A stretch of DNA of 64,000 bases from Corallococcus silvisoli. GTDB lineage: Bacteria > Myxococcota > Myxococcia > Myxococcales > Myxococcaceae. The position numbers and the translations under genes were made by a program. The stretch covers positions 62,001 to 126,000 of the forward strand of contig NZ_JAAAPJ010000014.1 of NCBI RefSeq assembly GCF_009909145.1. Direction: 5' to 3'. The notes beneath the pieces were generated by a model. The model saw nothing but the letters and a program-made list of their open reading frames with translations, was not told where the DNA came from and did not search any database. The stretch's first letter is position 1; the number at the start of each line of letters is the position of its first letter. Shown here one piece after another: positions 44,501 to 52,466 of this stretch.

Positions 44501-45128
44501 GGTGCCGGGCCTGCTCGGGCGACATGTAGAGGAACTTGCCCAGGATGATGCTCGGGTTCGTCTTCGCCGCCGACAGCCGGCTCTTCGCCAGGCCGAAGTC
44601 GATGACCTTCACCTCCCCCTCGTAGGAGATGAGGATGTTCTGGGGGGAGATGTCCCGGTGGACGAGCTTCAGCTCCTTCTCTTCCTCGTCCCGCTTGCGG
44701 TGCGCGTACGCGAGCGCGTCCAGCACCCGGCCCATGACGTAGAGCACGAACGTGAGCGGCAGCGGCGTCTGCCGGTCGCGCACGCGCGCGGCCACCTTGC
44801 GCAGGTCCTTGCCGTCCACGTACTCGAGGGCCATGTAGGCCTCGCCCTCGTGCACGCCCATGTCCAGCACCTGCGCGATGGAGCCGTGCCCCAGCCGCAC
44901 CAGCGTGCGCGCCTCACCGACGAAGCGCTCGACGAAGTCCTGATCCTCCGCGAACTGCGGGAGGATCTTCTTGATGACGCACAGCTTCTCGAAGCCCTGC
45001 GCGCCCTCCAGGCGGGCGAGGTAGATCTCCCCCATGCCGCCGGTGGCCAGGTGCGACAGGAGCGTGTACCGGCCGAAGGGCTGCGGCCGGAAGGGACGCA
45101 ATCGGGCGGGCTGGGTCGAAGAGCTCAT
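41544..45128 (-). CDS. Serine/threonine protein kinase with long Pro-rich tail
   Basis: 1194 aa. The kinase domain (20-290) is complete: glycine loop ATGGMGEIYLAR, Lys53/Lys54 in VIKKIL, HRDISPQN at 157-164, DFG at 177-179, SPE at 203. A 650-residue Pro/Ser/Glu-rich linker follows, holding a repeated module RVPEGQRPTAAMPSL seen twice. A single membrane segment (SVLVFTLLAFVALSIVGMGL) lies near 970-990. A periplasmic tail ends with Cys-bearing helices (HGCEVMQMQCNLFEKL). The tail may sense a signal outside. Convergence with a cyclase-like gene suggests a signalling cluster. Confidence 0.9.
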   Translation of the reverse strand: MSSSTQPARLRPFRPQPFGRYTLLSHLATGGMGEIYLARLEGAQGFEKLCVIKKILPQFAEDQDFVERFVGEARTLVRLGHGSIAQVLDMGVHEGEAYMALEYVDGKDLRKVAARVRDRQTPLPLTFVLYVMGRVLDALAYAHRKRDEEEKELKLVHRDISPQNILISYEGEVKVIDFGLAKSRLSAAKTNPSIILGKFLYMSPEQARHQPVDRRSDLYAVGLCLYELISGKNPFDAMPPGELMSVVANPKVAPLSEAEPLTPPAVSQLVAKALAVEPGQRFQTAEEFRGRLQACLMEIDTSAGPESVSRFMRDLFSADYQSERRLLTTLREVPRDVRASGTYEALGPAPRPTMPATLPPKTIRLDGPVEPLSFHPTPRSREDGGGARDDGETRPGVMVDESTRPAFPVEALEEAARARARPSPTSSEPSPTVEVRHDAMERPTILEGLPAIRLPSDRPAAVEAPPPPLTGEPTAPRAEALPRSEAALAEPTAPRATALPYSDPGLSARAAPPVPEVQVSRPAADASDRGGSLPFSDSVGPRGVPPVASTPPARPVDGPVPFVPADASRPVAPPPMPFADPGPARFDTSGESLPFMEPPPPPDGPLLDDEELPESPYPWPEPRGEDGRSAGAELRAPESARAAEVARPFEPPRPPEPRVPEGQRPTAAMPSLASRPGVTTPSNGSRPAPPPPEPLPSFESVRSSESSRGFDAPRASESRVPEGQRPTAAMPSLSSSARPGAMTPSNGSRPVPPHAAPTIQVPSIQSGGGSSRSSASDELETPDSEPVDSGPVPRPTMQDTRPSEELVSVDAQALESDSSVPYISADPDDAVAAREGDGDTHPRIPMPRASRREDAQARVVLDDALLRESSAAGRREPDTGPTGPARGRTGSRRAVRGSSPGTPVARSSTSSGMRAVSARPAPAAEPDESSTSRSSRDETRRKAMPVRPEPAEPVRASRREPVPPVQKKGGVLRSVLVFTLLAFVALSIVGMGLYFIPEMRVAVGLEHSRTMTPPPPMPVQQVPTRPAALPGHPPVTPPGQDVAEAPPAEPTQPAADAKAPPAAPVVPPPTLASDDLLAPDESSASEEAPTPRAPTPKKPPPSRPPKRGPPSRAAAKDLNAPSALDLEWAQTRSLFLSIKRRHGCEVMQMQCNLFEKLADDINESAESGGGNDASLLKRVRDMHEKLKVTQQSQG

Positions 45129-45213
45129 GCGGTGCGGGGGTCCACCACGGAAAGCGCATTGAACCCCGAGCAGGGGCCCCGCTTCAACCGGTCAACCGGC
45201 CGCGCCGGCTGCC

Positions 45214-46917
45214 TCACCGGATACCGGGGTTGGTCAGCATGCCCATGTCCTCTTCAATCACCTCGAAGACGGCCACCTTGTCCCGAGGGGGACGCACCAC
45301 CCGCTCGCCCAGGGGCATCACGTCGAAGCGGGCCCCGGTGGCCGCCAGCAGCTTGCCGGTCATCAGCACCTGCCCGGGGCCGGCGGTGGAGGCCAGCCAG
45401 CCCGCGACCCCCATCCCCTCGCCCACGGCGGTGTACTCGGTGCGCGCCTCGGTGCCGATCATCCCCACCAGCGCCTTGGTGGAGTGCAGCGCGATCCTCA
45501 GGTCGCAGCGCTCGTCTTGCGGCCGGCGGGCCATGCCCCGCTCCCAGTCCGAGCGCAGCGCCAGGGCGGCCCGCACGGCGCGCACCGCGTCGTCGCCCTT
45601 CGCGTAGGGCACGCCGAAGAGCGCGCGCATGGACTCGCCGAGGAAGCCCTCCACGGTGGCCTCGAAGCTGAAGACGATGCCGCTCATGCGCGCGTGGAAG
45701 TCGTTGAGCAGCTGCGTGGCCCGCGCCGCGCCCAGCCGGCCAATCACGGCGCCGAAGTCCGCCAGCTCCGCGTGCAGCACGGTGAGGTTCTTCTCCTCCA
45801 GCCCGGGCAGCTTGCCCCCCACGCGCTGGGCCTCGGCGGCGCGGCGCTCGGCCACCTCCGGCGAGTGGAAGCGCTCCAGGTTGCGCCGCATCCGGTCCGT
45901 GCCGGAGCCGTCGCGCACGGCGAAGCGCTGCACGCCGCTGGCCACCAGGTGGGCCACCGCGGTGCAGGCGTCCAGCATCAGCTCCAGGCTGGTGTCCCCC
46001 TCGCCGGGGACGTTGACGTAGAGCACGCCCGCGAAGGGCGGCTCGGTGCCGATGGGGATGCACAGCACCCGGTCCACGCCATACATGATGACGCTCTCGC
46101 GTCCGGCGAAGCGGCGATCATCGCGCACGTCGCCCACCGCGAGCGCGCGGCCCTGGCGGAGGGCCTCATCCACGATGGCGTCCGACACGGGCACCTCGCC
46201 CTTAGCGAGCCGTCCCCGGTGGCGCACGGCCGCGGGCACCAGCGGCCCCGTGGCGTGCTTGAGCAGCACCACCGCCGTCGTCGCGTCGGTGCGCTCCAGG
46301 AGCCGGTCCATCGCGGACTCCAGGAACGCGGTCAGCGTGCGCGCGGTGGCCAGCGCCTCCGCCGCGTGCACCAGCAGCACCAGCGTCTCATACGACACGC
46401 GAGGGCTGGCGACCGCGGAGCCCGTGGGCACGGGAGAGGGGCCGGAGAACGCGTCGTCGAACGGCAGCGGCCCCACGTTGTCCAGCAGGCGGAGCACCTC
46501 CGCGTCCTTCACGTTCTTCGCCAGCAGCACGGAGGGGCCCACGTCCGTGCCGTGCCCGAAGCGCACGACGCCGCCCGCGCCCAGGTCCATCATCTCCGTG
46601 GCGGCGTTCTCCACCGTGTGCGGCTGGCGCACCGCCAGGGTGTTCTCCCCCAGCGCCACCGTGTCGCCCGCACCCAGGTTCTTGCTGCCCTGCAGCGGCG
46701 CGCCGTTCACCCGGCTGCCGTTGCGACTGCCCAGGTCCTCGATGCGCAGCACGTCACCTTCGACGTACAGGCGAGCGTGCCGGCGCGACACGAGGTCACC
46801 GCCCAGCACGATGTCGTTCTCGTCGGCCCGGCCGAGGCTGGTGACGCCCTCCGGCAGGTCGTACGACGTGTCGAAGTAGCCGGGCCCGTTGATGATGATC
46901 TGCCACATCGGGCGCAC
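45214..46917 (-). CDS. FHA-GAF-cyclase homology protein
   Basis: 567 aa from a GTG at 46917; a GGGAGG site lies 12 bases before it, and an ATG three codons in (46908) is an alternative. The FHA domain (about 25-90) has GRADENDIVLGGDLVSRRHARL and DLGSRNGSRVNG. A GAF domain spans about 175-335. The last 200 residues align to class III nucleotide cyclases. However, the metal-binding sites are altered: HAELADFG replaces the usual FADIxxFT and FLGESMRALFG replaces GDGxMA. Catalysis is doubtful. It probably reads phosphothreonine marks, perhaps from the adjacent kinase. Confidence 0.85.
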   Translation of the reverse strand: MRPMWQIIINGPGYFDTSYDLPEGVTSLGRADENDIVLGGDLVSRRHARLYVEGDVLRIEDLGSRNGSRVNGAPLQGSKNLGAGDTVALGENTLAVRQPHTVENAATEMMDLGAGGVVRFGHGTDVGPSVLLAKNVKDAEVLRLLDNVGPLPFDDAFSGPSPVPTGSAVASPRVSYETLVLLVHAAEALATARTLTAFLESAMDRLLERTDATTAVVLLKHATGPLVPAAVRHRGRLAKGEVPVSDAIVDEALRQGRALAVGDVRDDRRFAGRESVIMYGVDRVLCIPIGTEPPFAGVLYVNVPGEGDTSLELMLDACTAVAHLVASGVQRFAVRDGSGTDRMRRNLERFHSPEVAERRAAEAQRVGGKLPGLEEKNLTVLHAELADFGAVIGRLGAARATQLLNDFHARMSGIVFSFEATVEGFLGESMRALFGVPYAKGDDAVRAVRAALALRSDWERGMARRPQDERCDLRIALHSTKALVGMIGTEARTEYTAVGEGMGVAGWLASTAGPGQVLMTGKLLAATGARFDVMPLGERVVRPPRDKVAVFEVIEEDMGMLTNPGIR

Positions 46918-47054
46918 GACATTACACGACCTCCCAATCTTCCGAGAGTCCGAGACGCTTTCCCGTGGAATACGGGCGTCCAGGCAAGGCCTCGGACGCC
47001 CTCTCGCGTCGCGTCATGCCCTCCGGACACCCGATGTGGTGGAGACCCGGGGTC

Positions 47055-47100
47055 GGACTTCACCTGGGGCGAAGGATGGACTTCACCTGGGGCGAAGGAT
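47055..47100. repeat. 23-bp tandem duplication at the Rieske 3' end
   Basis: Two identical copies of a 23-bp unit starting GGACTTCACCTGG lie end to end at 47055-47077 and 47078-47100. The second copy contains the Rieske stop codon (47083). It is the kind of short repeat expected from replication slippage. Confidence 0.9.
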
Positions 47101-47625
47101 GAAGAGCGAATCACCCACGCGCAGGGTGCGATAGGCGGCGAGGGGCCGGGTCGCGGGCCCCCGGAGGACCTGCCCCTCCAGGCCGAAGCGCGACCCGTGG
47201 CAGGGGCACTCCACCAGCCCCAGGGTCCCGTCCCAGGCCACCGCGCAGTCGCCGTGGGTGCACGTGCGCCACACCGCCCGGTAGCAGCCGTCCGCCGCGT
47301 GCACGACCACCACGTCCAGGAGGGCGGAGGGGACGCGGACGCGGTCACTTCCCCCGGGCTCGCGCAGGGCGGGATGGTCCGCGAGGGGGACCTCCACCCA
47401 GCCCTCCTCCGGCGGTCCCGGCAGGCCCGTGTCACCGCACCCGGCCGGGCCCGCGTCGGGCACGGCGTCCGGACCGGGCAGCACCACGGCCTCGCGCCAG
47501 TCGCCACCGCACCCCAGCGCGGCCAGGGCACAGGTGCCGCGCAGGAGCGTGCAGAGCGCCTGACGGCGGTCCACCCCACCCGCCTCCACGTGCTCCCGAG
47601 GCGAATGGAGCGGGGGTTTGCTCAC
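47083..47625 (-). CDS. Rieske-type [2Fe-2S] protein
   Basis: 180 aa from ATG 47625, overlapping the stop of the surface lipoprotein upstream by 4 bp (ATGA). A twin-arginine-like start (DRRQALCTLLRGTCALAALGC) suggests Tat export with possible lipidation. The cluster ligands are CTH and, 17 residues later, CPCH in CPCHGSRFGLEG, the standard C-x-H...C-x2-H set. It would carry one electron at the periplasmic face. It is the third gene downstream of cobalamin riboswitch 1, so it is probably made when B12 is scarce (inference). Confidence 0.9.
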   Translation of the reverse strand: MSKPPLHSPREHVEAGGVDRRQALCTLLRGTCALAALGCGGDWREAVVLPGPDAVPDAGPAGCGDTGLPGPPEEGWVEVPLADHPALREPGGSDRVRVPSALLDVVVVHAADGCYRAVWRTCTHGDCAVAWDGTLGLVECPCHGSRFGLEGQVLRGPATRPLAAYRTLRVGDSLFILRPR

Positions 47626-48383
47626 GGGGTGCCGCCGTCGGCCAGCTGGCCATTCACCACGGCGAGCGCATCCAGGTCGAAGCCGCCGGAGGTGCCGCCG
47701 TAGCTGTTGAGCCCCGTGTCGGTGAGGCGGACGAAGCGCGCGCGGGCAAGGCCCACGTCCGCCAGGTCATAGCCGTCCCCGCCCGCCACGGCCGGGTCGA
47801 TGGGGGAGACGCCGTTGTCGGGGCTCGAGAGCACCGGATGCGTGCCGGCGCAGCCCGGGTAGCCCCCGTCCTTGTCGGTGGGGTCGCAGGGGAAGTCGAA
47901 CCACGTGATGCCGTCGTCGCTGACGGACACGGTGGCCGTCTCCGCGAAGATGTCGCCGCCAATCTTCTGGAACGCGTTCTCGAACACGAGCAGGTCCACG
48001 CCCGGGCCGTCCACCGCGACCAGGTCGGTGAACTCCAGGGTGATGGAGCCGCCCCGCCCCAGCGACAGCACGTCGAGCGAGCCCGCGAACTGCCCCGCCC
48101 CCACCGGAGGCCCCAAGACGACCGCCGGGAAGCGGTCCTGCCCGAAGCCGGCGAAGTCTCCGAAGTGGTACGCCGTCACCCGGTCCGCGAACGGATCCAC
48201 GGGCCGCGTGCCCGCGTCGACACCGGCGTCCGTGCCGGCATCCGCTTCGGTGCCGGCATCGGAAGCCGCTCCGGCGTCCGTCCCGGCGTCCACGCTGTCC
48301 TCCGCGGGCGGCGGCATGTCGGGGTCGCCGGTGCACGCGCCCAGGGCCAGCAGCGCGCCGAGCGCGAGCAGCAGGCGCCGCAT
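47622..48383 (-). CDS. Surface lipoprotein of the B12 cassette, copy 1
   Basis: 253 aa from ATG 48383, whose A overlaps the TGA of the upstream lipoprotein. Lipobox LALGAC (Cys17), then a 40-residue DAGT-type linker. The folded part opens with DRVTAYHFGDFAGFGQDRFP, then AGSLDVLSLGRGGSITLEF, GPGVDLLVFENAFQK, VSVSDDGITWFDFPC and GGFDLDALAVVN. This family is usually annotated only as cell surface protein. It is likely a beta-sandwich. A paralogue of about the same length lies at 50196-50870. Since both are under cobalamin riboswitches, a role in B12 binding or uptake is inferred. Confidence 0.85.
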   Translation of the reverse strand: MRRLLLALGALLALGACTGDPDMPPPAEDSVDAGTDAGAASDAGTEADAGTDAGVDAGTRPVDPFADRVTAYHFGDFAGFGQDRFPAVVLGPPVGAGQFAGSLDVLSLGRGGSITLEFTDLVAVDGPGVDLLVFENAFQKIGGDIFAETATVSVSDDGITWFDFPCDPTDKDGGYPGCAGTHPVLSSPDNGVSPIDPAVAGGDGYDLADVGLARARFVRLTDTGLNSYGGTSGGFDLDALAVVNGQLADGGTP

Positions 48384-49681
48384 CACGGGCCCTGCCGGAT
48401 GCGCACGAGGCGGCGGCCGTGGATGTCCGTCACGCCCACGAGCAGGTCCGAGCCCAGCGACGACAGCAGGTCCACGGACGTGCACCTGTCCACGACGGTG
48501 AGCACCGCCTCACGCGCTCCCACGCTGAGGGGCTGGCCGCCGCCCAGGCCCGGCGTGAGCGAGAAGCGGGACACGTCGGTGACGCCGAAGCCCGCCGTGG
48601 CGCCGTAGCCGCCGCGCACCACCGCCACGCCATTGCCGAAGCCCGTGGCGGCGTTGAAGTCGCTGCCCACCTCCAGGCGCGGCTCGTTCACGAGCACCAC
48701 CGGCGTGCGCGAGGCCAGCGCCTCGCCCAGCTTCGCGTACGACACGGCGTGGGCCACGTTCACGTACGTGTCCGCCGCCGAGTAGCCGAACACCGCGATG
48801 TTGTTCGCGGAGACAGCGGTGAAGCCGCTGGCGCCCACCTGCGCGGGGAAGTCCGCCACCTTCACGGCGGCGTAGGGCTTCGCGGAGGTCACCAGCGCGT
48901 AGACGCCCAGGCCGGACGACACCGTGTCCAGCCCCCCTCCGTTGATGAAGAACGCGTCGGCCATGCCCGCGGCGGAGTAGTTGCCCGGCGCGCTCAGGTA
49001 GAGGGCGGCGTCCCGCGAGGACGGCTCCACCACCGCGACGCTGCCCGGGAAGCCCGCGGCCGGCTTCGTGTAGCCCGCGAGCAGCCGCGTGCCGTCATAG
49101 GCCAGGAAGTAGGACGGGAAGGTGTTCGCGGCGTCGGCGCGATCCGCGGGAGCGAGCACGGTCTCGAGCGCGGCCTCCCCCAGCTTCACCTCCGGCCAGG
49201 TGCCCAGCGCGAAGAAGTCGCGGCCCGTGGCCGTCGTGCGCAGCGCGAAGAGCGAATACGTGGGGCCGGGCGTGGCCACCACCGCGACCACGTTCGGGGA
49301 CAGGGACGCGGCCTCCAGCACGGTGAAGCCCGCCTGGAGCTGGAGCGTGCCCAGCTTCGCCTCGCGCGGCACGGCGTCGCACGCGTCGGTGCCGCCGTCC
49401 GTGCCCGCATCCGTCCCGGCGTCCGTCCCCGCGTCCGAGCCAGGACCCGCGTCGGTGCCGGCATCCGTGCCCGCGTCGGGAACGATGTCCACCGGGACGC
49501 ACTTGTTCTCCACGCACATCCAGGACCGGCCTTCCGAAATCGGGGCCTGGTCGCGGCACTCGGCGGCGTCCTCGCACTCGTTGTCGCCGCAGCCTGTCCC
49601 GCCCAGCACCACCGCCAGCAGGGCGCCCATCAGCGCCGCGCGCTGGCCCTTCGCGCCCACCCGCTTCGTGTCGGTCCGCAT
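48383..49681 (-). CDS. DAGT-linker lipoprotein of the B12 cassette, copy 1
   Basis: 432 aa. Lipobox GGTGC (Cys31), then a small four-Cys domain (NECEDAAECRD...WMCVENKC). A DAGTDAGTDAG linker follows (about 68-100), and then about 330 residues of repeating beta-strand sequence (KLGTLQLQAGF, LGTWPEVKLG, INGGGLDTVSSGLGVYAL, SDLLVGVTDIHGRRLVRI) that reads as a beta-propeller. First gene after riboswitch 1; a GAGGAC ribosome site precedes the ATG. Paralogue of the gene at 50894-52294. Surface B12 capture is inferred from the riboswitch and the propeller shape; no ligand residues can be named. Confidence 0.85.
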   Translation of the reverse strand: MRTDTKRVGAKGQRAALMGALLAVVLGGTGCGDNECEDAAECRDQAPISEGRSWMCVENKCVPVDIVPDAGTDAGTDAGPGSDAGTDAGTDAGTDGGTDACDAVPREAKLGTLQLQAGFTVLEAASLSPNVVAVVATPGPTYSLFALRTTATGRDFFALGTWPEVKLGEAALETVLAPADRADAANTFPSYFLAYDGTRLLAGYTKPAAGFPGSVAVVEPSSRDAALYLSAPGNYSAAGMADAFFINGGGLDTVSSGLGVYALVTSAKPYAAVKVADFPAQVGASGFTAVSANNIAVFGYSAADTYVNVAHAVSYAKLGEALASRTPVVLVNEPRLEVGSDFNAATGFGNGVAVVRGGYGATAGFGVTDVSRFSLTPGLGGGQPLSVGAREAVLTVVDRCTSVDLLSSLGSDLLVGVTDIHGRRLVRIRQGP

Positions 49682-49698
49682 CGTGTCCTCGTTCCTTG

Positions 49699-49720
49699 CC
49701 CGCCGCGTGGAGGCGGCGGG
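49699..49720 (-). promoter_or_regulatory. Hairpin in the expression platform of riboswitch 1
   Basis: CCCGCCGC-6nt-GCGGCGGG, an 8-bp perfect stem that ends 18 bases before the ATG at 49681. It is placed where a riboswitch would act on translation start. Confidence 0.5.
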
Positions 49721-49867
49721 GCTTCCTGGCGGGAGGCGGGACGGGCACGAAGGCGCTGGAGCTCCTGTCGCGCGGCGCGACCTGGAGTCCTGTCTTCGCC
49801 GTCAGCTCCCCGCGGAGGTTCCGGTCTGTGTCCGGGCCCTCCCCGAATGGGAGGAGGACACCGGGTC

Positions 49868-49985
49868 GTCGCCAGGTCTTCGGACTCACGAGGACGGGGT
49901 GCTTGCGAACACCGTCCCTGCTCACCGCTGCGGGGCAGTCCCGGACTCACACCGGGTTCCCTGGACGCCCTCACGCCCCATGGCG
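49868..49985 (-). ncRNA. Cobalamin riboswitch 1
   Basis: Read on the minus strand: GGGAACCCGGTGTGAGTCCG then GGACTGCCCCGCAGCGGTGAG, the conserved core of cobalamin aptamers. About 70 bases later comes AGTCCGAAGACCTGG, the B12-box equivalent. It lies about 190 bases before the ATG at 49681 and probably controls the lipoprotein, surface protein and Rieske genes. The core is nearly identical to that of riboswitch 2. Confidence 0.88.
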
Positions 49986-50195
49986 CGATGGCATCGATGA
50001 CGGGGCGGGACTATGGCGCCCCCGGGTCAATGTCAATGCGGCGAGGGCTCCACCGCGGCACCAGGAGGGAGGCGGGCGTGTCATCCCGGCGCTCCCACCC
50101 GGGAAGCCTCCCCCACCCCGAATCCACGGGATGGGCACGCGGCGCCCGGGACCGTCCGGTGGAGAACGGTCCCGGGTCCCGCCGCGCGTCGCGGA

Positions 50196-50870
50196 CTACG
50201 GCAGCTGCACGCCGTTCACCACGGCGACGGCGTCCAGGTCGAAGCCGCCGCTGATGCCCGCGTAGCCATTGGCGCCGGAGTCGCGGATGCGCACGAAGCG
50301 CGCGCGGGTGAGGCCGACGTCCGCCAGGTCGAAGCCATCTCCCCCCGCCACGGCCGGGTCGGTGGGCGAGATGCCATTGCCGGGGCTCGAGTACACGGGC
50401 TTCACGCCCGCGCAGCCCGGGAAGTCGTTCGCCACGTCGGAGGACGCGCACGGGAACTCGTGCCAGGTGACGCCGTCGTCGCTGACGGCCACGACGCCCG
50501 TCTCCGCGAACGGCTTGCCGCTGGGCTTGAGGAACGCGTTCTCGAACACGAGCAGGTCCACGCCCGGCCCATCCGTCACCGCGATGTCGGTGAACTCCAG
50601 GATGATGACGCCGTTGCGTCCGAGCGACAGCACGTCCAGCGAGCCCGAACCCGCGCCAGCGCCCTGCGGAGGCCCGAGCACGATGCCCGGCAGCTGGCTC
50701 TGACCGAAGCCCGCGCCGGCGCCGGGCGTGAAGGACACGATGCGGTCCGCGAACGGATCCCCGACCAGCGCCTGGTCCTGGAAGCGGTCCGGCGAGTCCT
50801 CACCACCGCACGCCACGGACAGGAGCGCGGCGAGCCCCATCGCGAACCGCTTCGAGAGAAGGGTCTTCAT
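50196..50870 (-). CDS. Surface lipoprotein of the B12 cassette, copy 2
   Basis: 224 aa from ATG 50870 with GGAG seven bases before it; the GTG/ATG 24-27 bases upstream lie in the preceding stop region. Lipobox LSVAC (Cys21). There is no DAGT linker, unlike copy 1. The folded part is the same: SLDVLSLGRNGVIILEFTD, DGPGVDLLVFENAF, VAVSDDGVTWHEFPC, DPAVAGGDGFDLADVGL and GGFDLDAVAVVNG. Second gene under riboswitch 2, 23 bp after the lipoprotein. Confidence 0.85.
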   Translation of the reverse strand: MKTLLSKRFAMGLAALLSVACGGEDSPDRFQDQALVGDPFADRIVSFTPGAGAGFGQSQLPGIVLGPPQGAGAGSGSLDVLSLGRNGVIILEFTDIAVTDGPGVDLLVFENAFLKPSGKPFAETGVVAVSDDGVTWHEFPCASSDVANDFPGCAGVKPVYSSPGNGISPTDPAVAGGDGFDLADVGLTRARFVRIRDSGANGYAGISGGFDLDAVAVVNGVQLP

Positions 50871-50893
50871 GGGTGTTCTCCGGATGAGGGTCA

Positions 50894-52294
50894 TCACGGG
50901 GCCTGCTGGATGCGGACCAGCCGCGCGCCGTTCTTGTCATCCACGGCCACGAGCAGGTCCGCGCCAATGGAGGTGATGCCGGTCACGCTCGTGCACTGGT
51001 CCGCGTAGACGAGGACCGGCTGACGGGCACCGACGGTGACGGTCGCGCCGGCGTTGGTCACGGTGAAGGCGAAGCGCGAGATGTCCGTCCCGGCGAAGTT
51101 GTAGTTGGGCGGAACGTAGTCGCCGCGAAGCACCGCCACGCCCTCGCCCTGACCCGCGGCGGCGACGAAGTTGGAGCCCACGGCGAGCGCGGGCGCGTCC
51201 GCCACGGCGAACGGGGTGCCCGAGGAGAGCGCCTGGGCAATCGCCGCGGGGGCCACCGCGCGGCCCTCGTTGAGGTAGGTGGTGCCGGAGTAGTAGCCGA
51301 GCATCGCGACGCCGTTGGTGGACACGGCGGTGAAGCCGCTGCCATCCGTGTCGGGCGGGAGCGTTCCGACCTTCAGGGCGGTGAACGGCGAGGTATCCGT
51401 CTTCAGCGCGTAGATGCCCAGGCCGGCCGACACCGTGTCCAGGCCGCCGCCGTTGATGAGGAACGCGCCCGGCACGACACCCGCGGAGAAGTTGCTGGGC
51501 GCGGAGAAGTAGACGGAGGAGGCAGGCGTCACGGTGTCATAGACCCCCACGGAGCCCGGGAAGCCCGCGCCGGACTTCGTGTACCCCGTGAGGATGCGCT
51601 GGCCGTCCGACTCCACGAAGGAGCTGAGGAAGAGCGACGTGGAAGGGCCCCGGTCGGCGGGCGCGGCCACGTCGAAGAGCGGCGTCGCGCCCAGCGTCAC
51701 CTGCGGCCACGTGCCCAGCGAGTACAGCGCATGCGGGCCGACATAGCCGACCGACACCACCGTGTAGAGCGAGTACGTGGGTCCGGGCGTGACGCCCACC
51801 GGGCCCGCGGAGGCAGGCAGCGGCGCGGCCTCACCGGCCACGAAGCCCGCCTGGAGCTGGAGCGTGCCCAGCTTCGGGTCGTAGGCCGCGCTCGCGCACG
51901 GGTCGGAGCCAGCGTCCGTGCCCGCGTCGGTGGTGCCGGCATCCGTGCCCGCGTCGATGGTGCCGGCGTCCGTGCCCGCGTCGATGGTGCCAGCGTCCGT
52001 GCCCGCGTCGATGGTGCCAGCGTCGGTGCCCGCGTCGATGGTGCCAGCGTCAGTGGTGCCCGCGTCGGTGGTGCCAGCGTCGGTCTCCGTCCCCGCGTCG
52101 GGCACGGGGTTGGACTTCAGCTCGCAGCGGTTCTCGACGCAGGCGTAGCGCTGTCCCTCGGGAGGGGTGCCCTTGTCGCGGCAGTCGAACTCATCGATGC
52201 ACTCGTCTCCGCAGCCCGTGCCGGTCAGCGCCATGGCGAAGGTCGTCAGCACCAGCACGAGGCCCCGCCCTGAAATCATCCGCTCTGTCTTCAT
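50894..52294 (-). CDS. DAGT-linker lipoprotein of the B12 cassette, copy 2
   Basis: 466 aa. Lipobox LTGTGC (Cys28), then the four-Cys domain (DECIDEFDCRD...YACVENRCE) and a long DAGT/TDAG/IDAG linker (about 65-130). The linker is encoded by near-perfect 27-bp units (DAGTIDAGT). The 330-residue beta-rich part matches copy 1 throughout (KLGTLQLQAGF, LGTWPQVTLG, INGGGLDTVSAGLGIYAL, GARLVRIQQAP). First gene after riboswitch 2. The linker would hold the propeller well away from the membrane. Confidence 0.85.
   Translation of the reverse strand: MKTERMISGRGLVLVLTTFAMALTGTGCGDECIDEFDCRDKGTPPEGQRYACVENRCELKSNPVPDAGTETDAGTTDAGTTDAGTIDAGTDAGTIDAGTDAGTIDAGTDAGTIDAGTDAGTTDAGTDAGSDPCASAAYDPKLGTLQLQAGFVAGEAAPLPASAGPVGVTPGPTYSLYTVVSVGYVGPHALYSLGTWPQVTLGATPLFDVAAPADRGPSTSLFLSSFVESDGQRILTGYTKSGAGFPGSVGVYDTVTPASSVYFSAPSNFSAGVVPGAFLINGGGLDTVSAGLGIYALKTDTSPFTALKVGTLPPDTDGSGFTAVSTNGVAMLGYYSGTTYLNEGRAVAPAAIAQALSSGTPFAVADAPALAVGSNFVAAAGQGEGVAVLRGDYVPPNYNFAGTDISRFAFTVTNAGATVTVGARQPVLVYADQCTSVTGITSIGADLLVAVDDKNGARLVRIQQAP
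51915..52110. repeat. 27-bp tandem repeats coding a DAGTIDAGT linker
   Basis: About five units of 27 bp in the copy 2 lipoprotein gene encode DAGTIDAGT, followed by shorter TDAG variants. The DAGT linkers of other lipoproteins in this window are shorter and less regular. Confidence 0.8.
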
Positions 52295-52445
52295 CCGCGA
52301 CTGCTCCCTTGCATCGCCCCCACGGGCGAGGTGATTCCAAGGGGCGAGGGACGGAGAGCGGACCGCGAACGAAGGACACGTCAGGACACGACACGCCGCG
52401 CGAGCGGAAGACCTCCGTCACCTCCCCTCGGAGGCTCCGGTCTGG

Positions 52446-52463
52446 CCATGCCCGGGGGCATGG
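52446..52463 (-). promoter_or_regulatory. Palindrome after riboswitch 2
   Basis: CCATGCCCCCGGGCATGG (minus strand), 7-bp stem with a 4-nt loop, directly downstream of the B12 box. It could be part of the expression platform. Confidence 0.4.
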
Positions 52464-52466
52464 GTC

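Noticed and set aside
46707..47579. Minus-strand frame with an ATG well placed after a GGGAGG site upstream of the FHA gene
   Set aside because: The frame has no domain and overlaps the FHA coding sequence; the FHA frame starting at the GTG gives a complete domain.
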